Origin: Pseudomonadota bacterium | GTDB taxonomy: Bacteria; Pseudomonadota; Gammaproteobacteria; Burkholderiales; Burkholderiaceae_C | Length of the DNA stretch: 64,000 bases | Assembly: GCA_018241405.1 (NCBI GenBank) | Contig: JAFEDY010000036.1 | Location: 62,001-126,000, forward strand | Reading direction: 5' to 3' | Shown: positions 63,036 to 64,000 of the stretch, piece by piece | Layout: every line of letters starts with the position of its first letter | Position numbering within the stretch: the stretch's first letter is position 1 | Position numbers and translations under genes: made by a program | Notes under the pieces: generated by a model | Database searches by the model: none | The model's input: only the letters and a program-made list of their open reading frames with translations | Told to the model about the DNA's origin: nothing

Positions 63036-64000
63036 ATGAGATTTCTGATCGCCCTGATTCGCCACGAGACGAATACCTTCTCGCCCATTCCCACGGTGCT
63101 CGGCGACTTCCGCCGCGGCACGGGTGAGGGTCCCGCCTATGGCGAGGCCGCGCGCCAGGCCTGCGAGGGCACGAAGAACGCCGCCACGGCCTACCTGGAC
63201 ATGGCGCGCGCGATGGGCGCCGAGGTGGACTTTGCCGTCTATGCCAACGCCGTGCCCAGCGGCGTGGTGGCGCGCGAGGCCTTCGAGCACCTGTGCGACA
63301 CCGTGGTGCAAAGCGCCGCCCAGGGCTGCGACGCCATCCTGCTGGACCTGCACGGCGCCATGGTGGCCGAGGGCTACCCCGACGCCGAGGGCGAGCTGCT
63401 GCGCCGCCTGCGCGCGTGCACGCCGGCGGGCCTGCCGATCGGCGTGGCGCTGGACTTCCACGCCAACTTCAGCAGCGCGCTGATCCGCAACGCCAGCGTC
63501 ATCGCGGGCTACTGCACCTATCCACATGTGGACATCTACGAGACCGGTGCGCGCGTGGCGCAGAGCATCCGCGCGCAGCTGGAGGGGAAAAGCCGCCCCG
63601 TGCTGCTGTGGCAGCGCCTGCCCATGCTCACGCACATGCTGCGCCAGACGCCTTCCATGCAGCCCATGAAGGACATCATGGACCGCGCCATGCAGGCCGA
63701 GCGCGATGGCGAGGTCTGCAATGCCTCGGTCTTCGGTGGGTTTCCGCTGTCGGACATCCCCTATGCCGGCCTGTCGGTGGTGATTGCCGCGGAACGCGAC
63801 AGGATCGAGGACGGCCAGCGGCTGCTGGGCGAACTCTGCGACCTGGCCTGGCAGCGCCGCGCCGATTTCGTCTTCCCGAGCGAGCCCGTGGCTGAGTCCA
63901 TCGCCCATGCCAAGACCCTGCAGGAAGGCCCGGTGCTGCTCATCGACCATGGCGACAACTGCGGCGCCGGCGGCGTCACCGACATCATGGACGTGCTCGA
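63036..64000 (+). CDS. M81-family (microcystinase MlrC-like) metallopeptidase (partial, right edge)
   Basis: The first 321 codons of an M81 peptidase. FLIALIRHETNTFSPIPT opens the N-terminal DUF1485 domain. LLDLHGAMVAEGYPDAEGELL, ALDFHANFSSALI and the C-terminal LLIDHGDNCGAGGVTDI are family signatures, with the metal residues in DLHGAM and DFHANF. Microcystinase C acts on linear peptides, but most relatives have unknown substrates. It follows the amidohydrolase by 58 bases, so both probably act on the same compound. Confidence 0.88.
   Translation, partial: MRFLIALIRHETNTFSPIPTVLGDFRRGTGEGPAYGEAARQACEGTKNAATAYLDMARAMGAEVDFAVYANAVPSGVVAREAFEHLCDTVVQSAAQGCDAILLDLHGAMVAEGYPDAEGELLRRLRACTPAGLPIGVALDFHANFSSALIRNASVIAGYCTYPHVDIYETGARVAQSIRAQLEGKSRPVLLWQRLPMLTHMLRQTPSMQPMKDIMDRAMQAERDGEVCNASVFGGFPLSDIPYAGLSVVIAAERDRIEDGQRLLGELCDLAWQRRADFVFPSEPVAESIAHAKTLQEGPVLLIDHGDNCGAGGVTDIMDVL

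Overview
The window is high-GC, densely packed bacterial DNA. Gene content points to a betaproteobacterium of the family Comamonadaceae (Acidovorax / Alicycliphilus / Delftia-like): orphan Bug-type solute receptors, split de novo NAD genes next to panBC, a DUF3460 gene beside scpA, and a dispersed AGCGCTT...AAGCGCT palindromic repeat that I remember from this family. The taxonomic call is inference; no rRNA or tRNA gene was found to anchor it.

Layout. 1-6.4 kb: edge of an FtsX-type permease gene, then an NAD-dependent, cysteine-type molybdenum formate dehydrogenase operon (fused diaphorase subunit, catalytic subunit, FdhD), all minus strand. 6.4-16.8 kb: a catabolic cluster for an unknown acid handled as a CoA thioester. 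It holds an AcuI-type reductase, a Bug receptor, two overlapping IclR regulators, a CaiB-type CoA transferase, an acyl-CoA dehydrogenase, an NDP-forming acyl-CoA synthetase, an MFS importer and a MaoC hydratase. Repeated GTTTCGG-type palindromes lie at the two divergent promoters. 16.8-21.3 kb: a DUF202 membrane pair, a decayed MFS gene, apbC/mrp, a TehA-like channel and selD. 21.4-26.7 kb: a patch with signs of transfer and rearrangement. It has a frameshifted yggS remnant, a cytochrome c with a replaced C-terminus, a gluconate-2-dehydrogenase-like flavoprotein pair, a ribbon-helix-helix protein, and glyoxalase I and II. 26.7-33.6 kb: mnmH (the partner of selD), panBC, nadCA and a fused pabBC.

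33.6-42.8 kb is a defence island: a type I restriction-modification system in the order hsdR - orphan parD (antisense) - hsdS - AlbA_2/Schlafen-type ATPase gene - IS481-family insertion sequence - hsdM. The insertion has intact 18-bp inverted repeats and a GCTAGC target duplication. It sits 7 bases before hsdM, and its transposase borrows its stop codon from the target site.

42.8-53 kb: a tautomerase, nadB, scpA, DUF3460, an OmlA-like lipoprotein, and a four-gene oxidative run (ThDP enzyme, aldehyde dehydrogenase, GMC alcohol dehydrogenase, FAD-dependent dehydrogenase) next to an AraC regulator. 54-59 kb: a small Cys-cluster protein, a small lipoprotein overlapping metG, a patatin phospholipase, and a Mrr-like membrane protein followed by a 263-bp mobile-repeat-like element. 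59-64 kb: a LysR-controlled unit of Bug receptor, secreted-type amidohydrolase and M81 (MlrC-like) peptidase, cut by the window edge.

At least seven copies of the family repeat lie at gene junctions. One has been captured in frame and forms the linker joining the two domains of the formate dehydrogenase diaphorase subunit. This and the disrupted restriction-modification locus are the most unusual observations.
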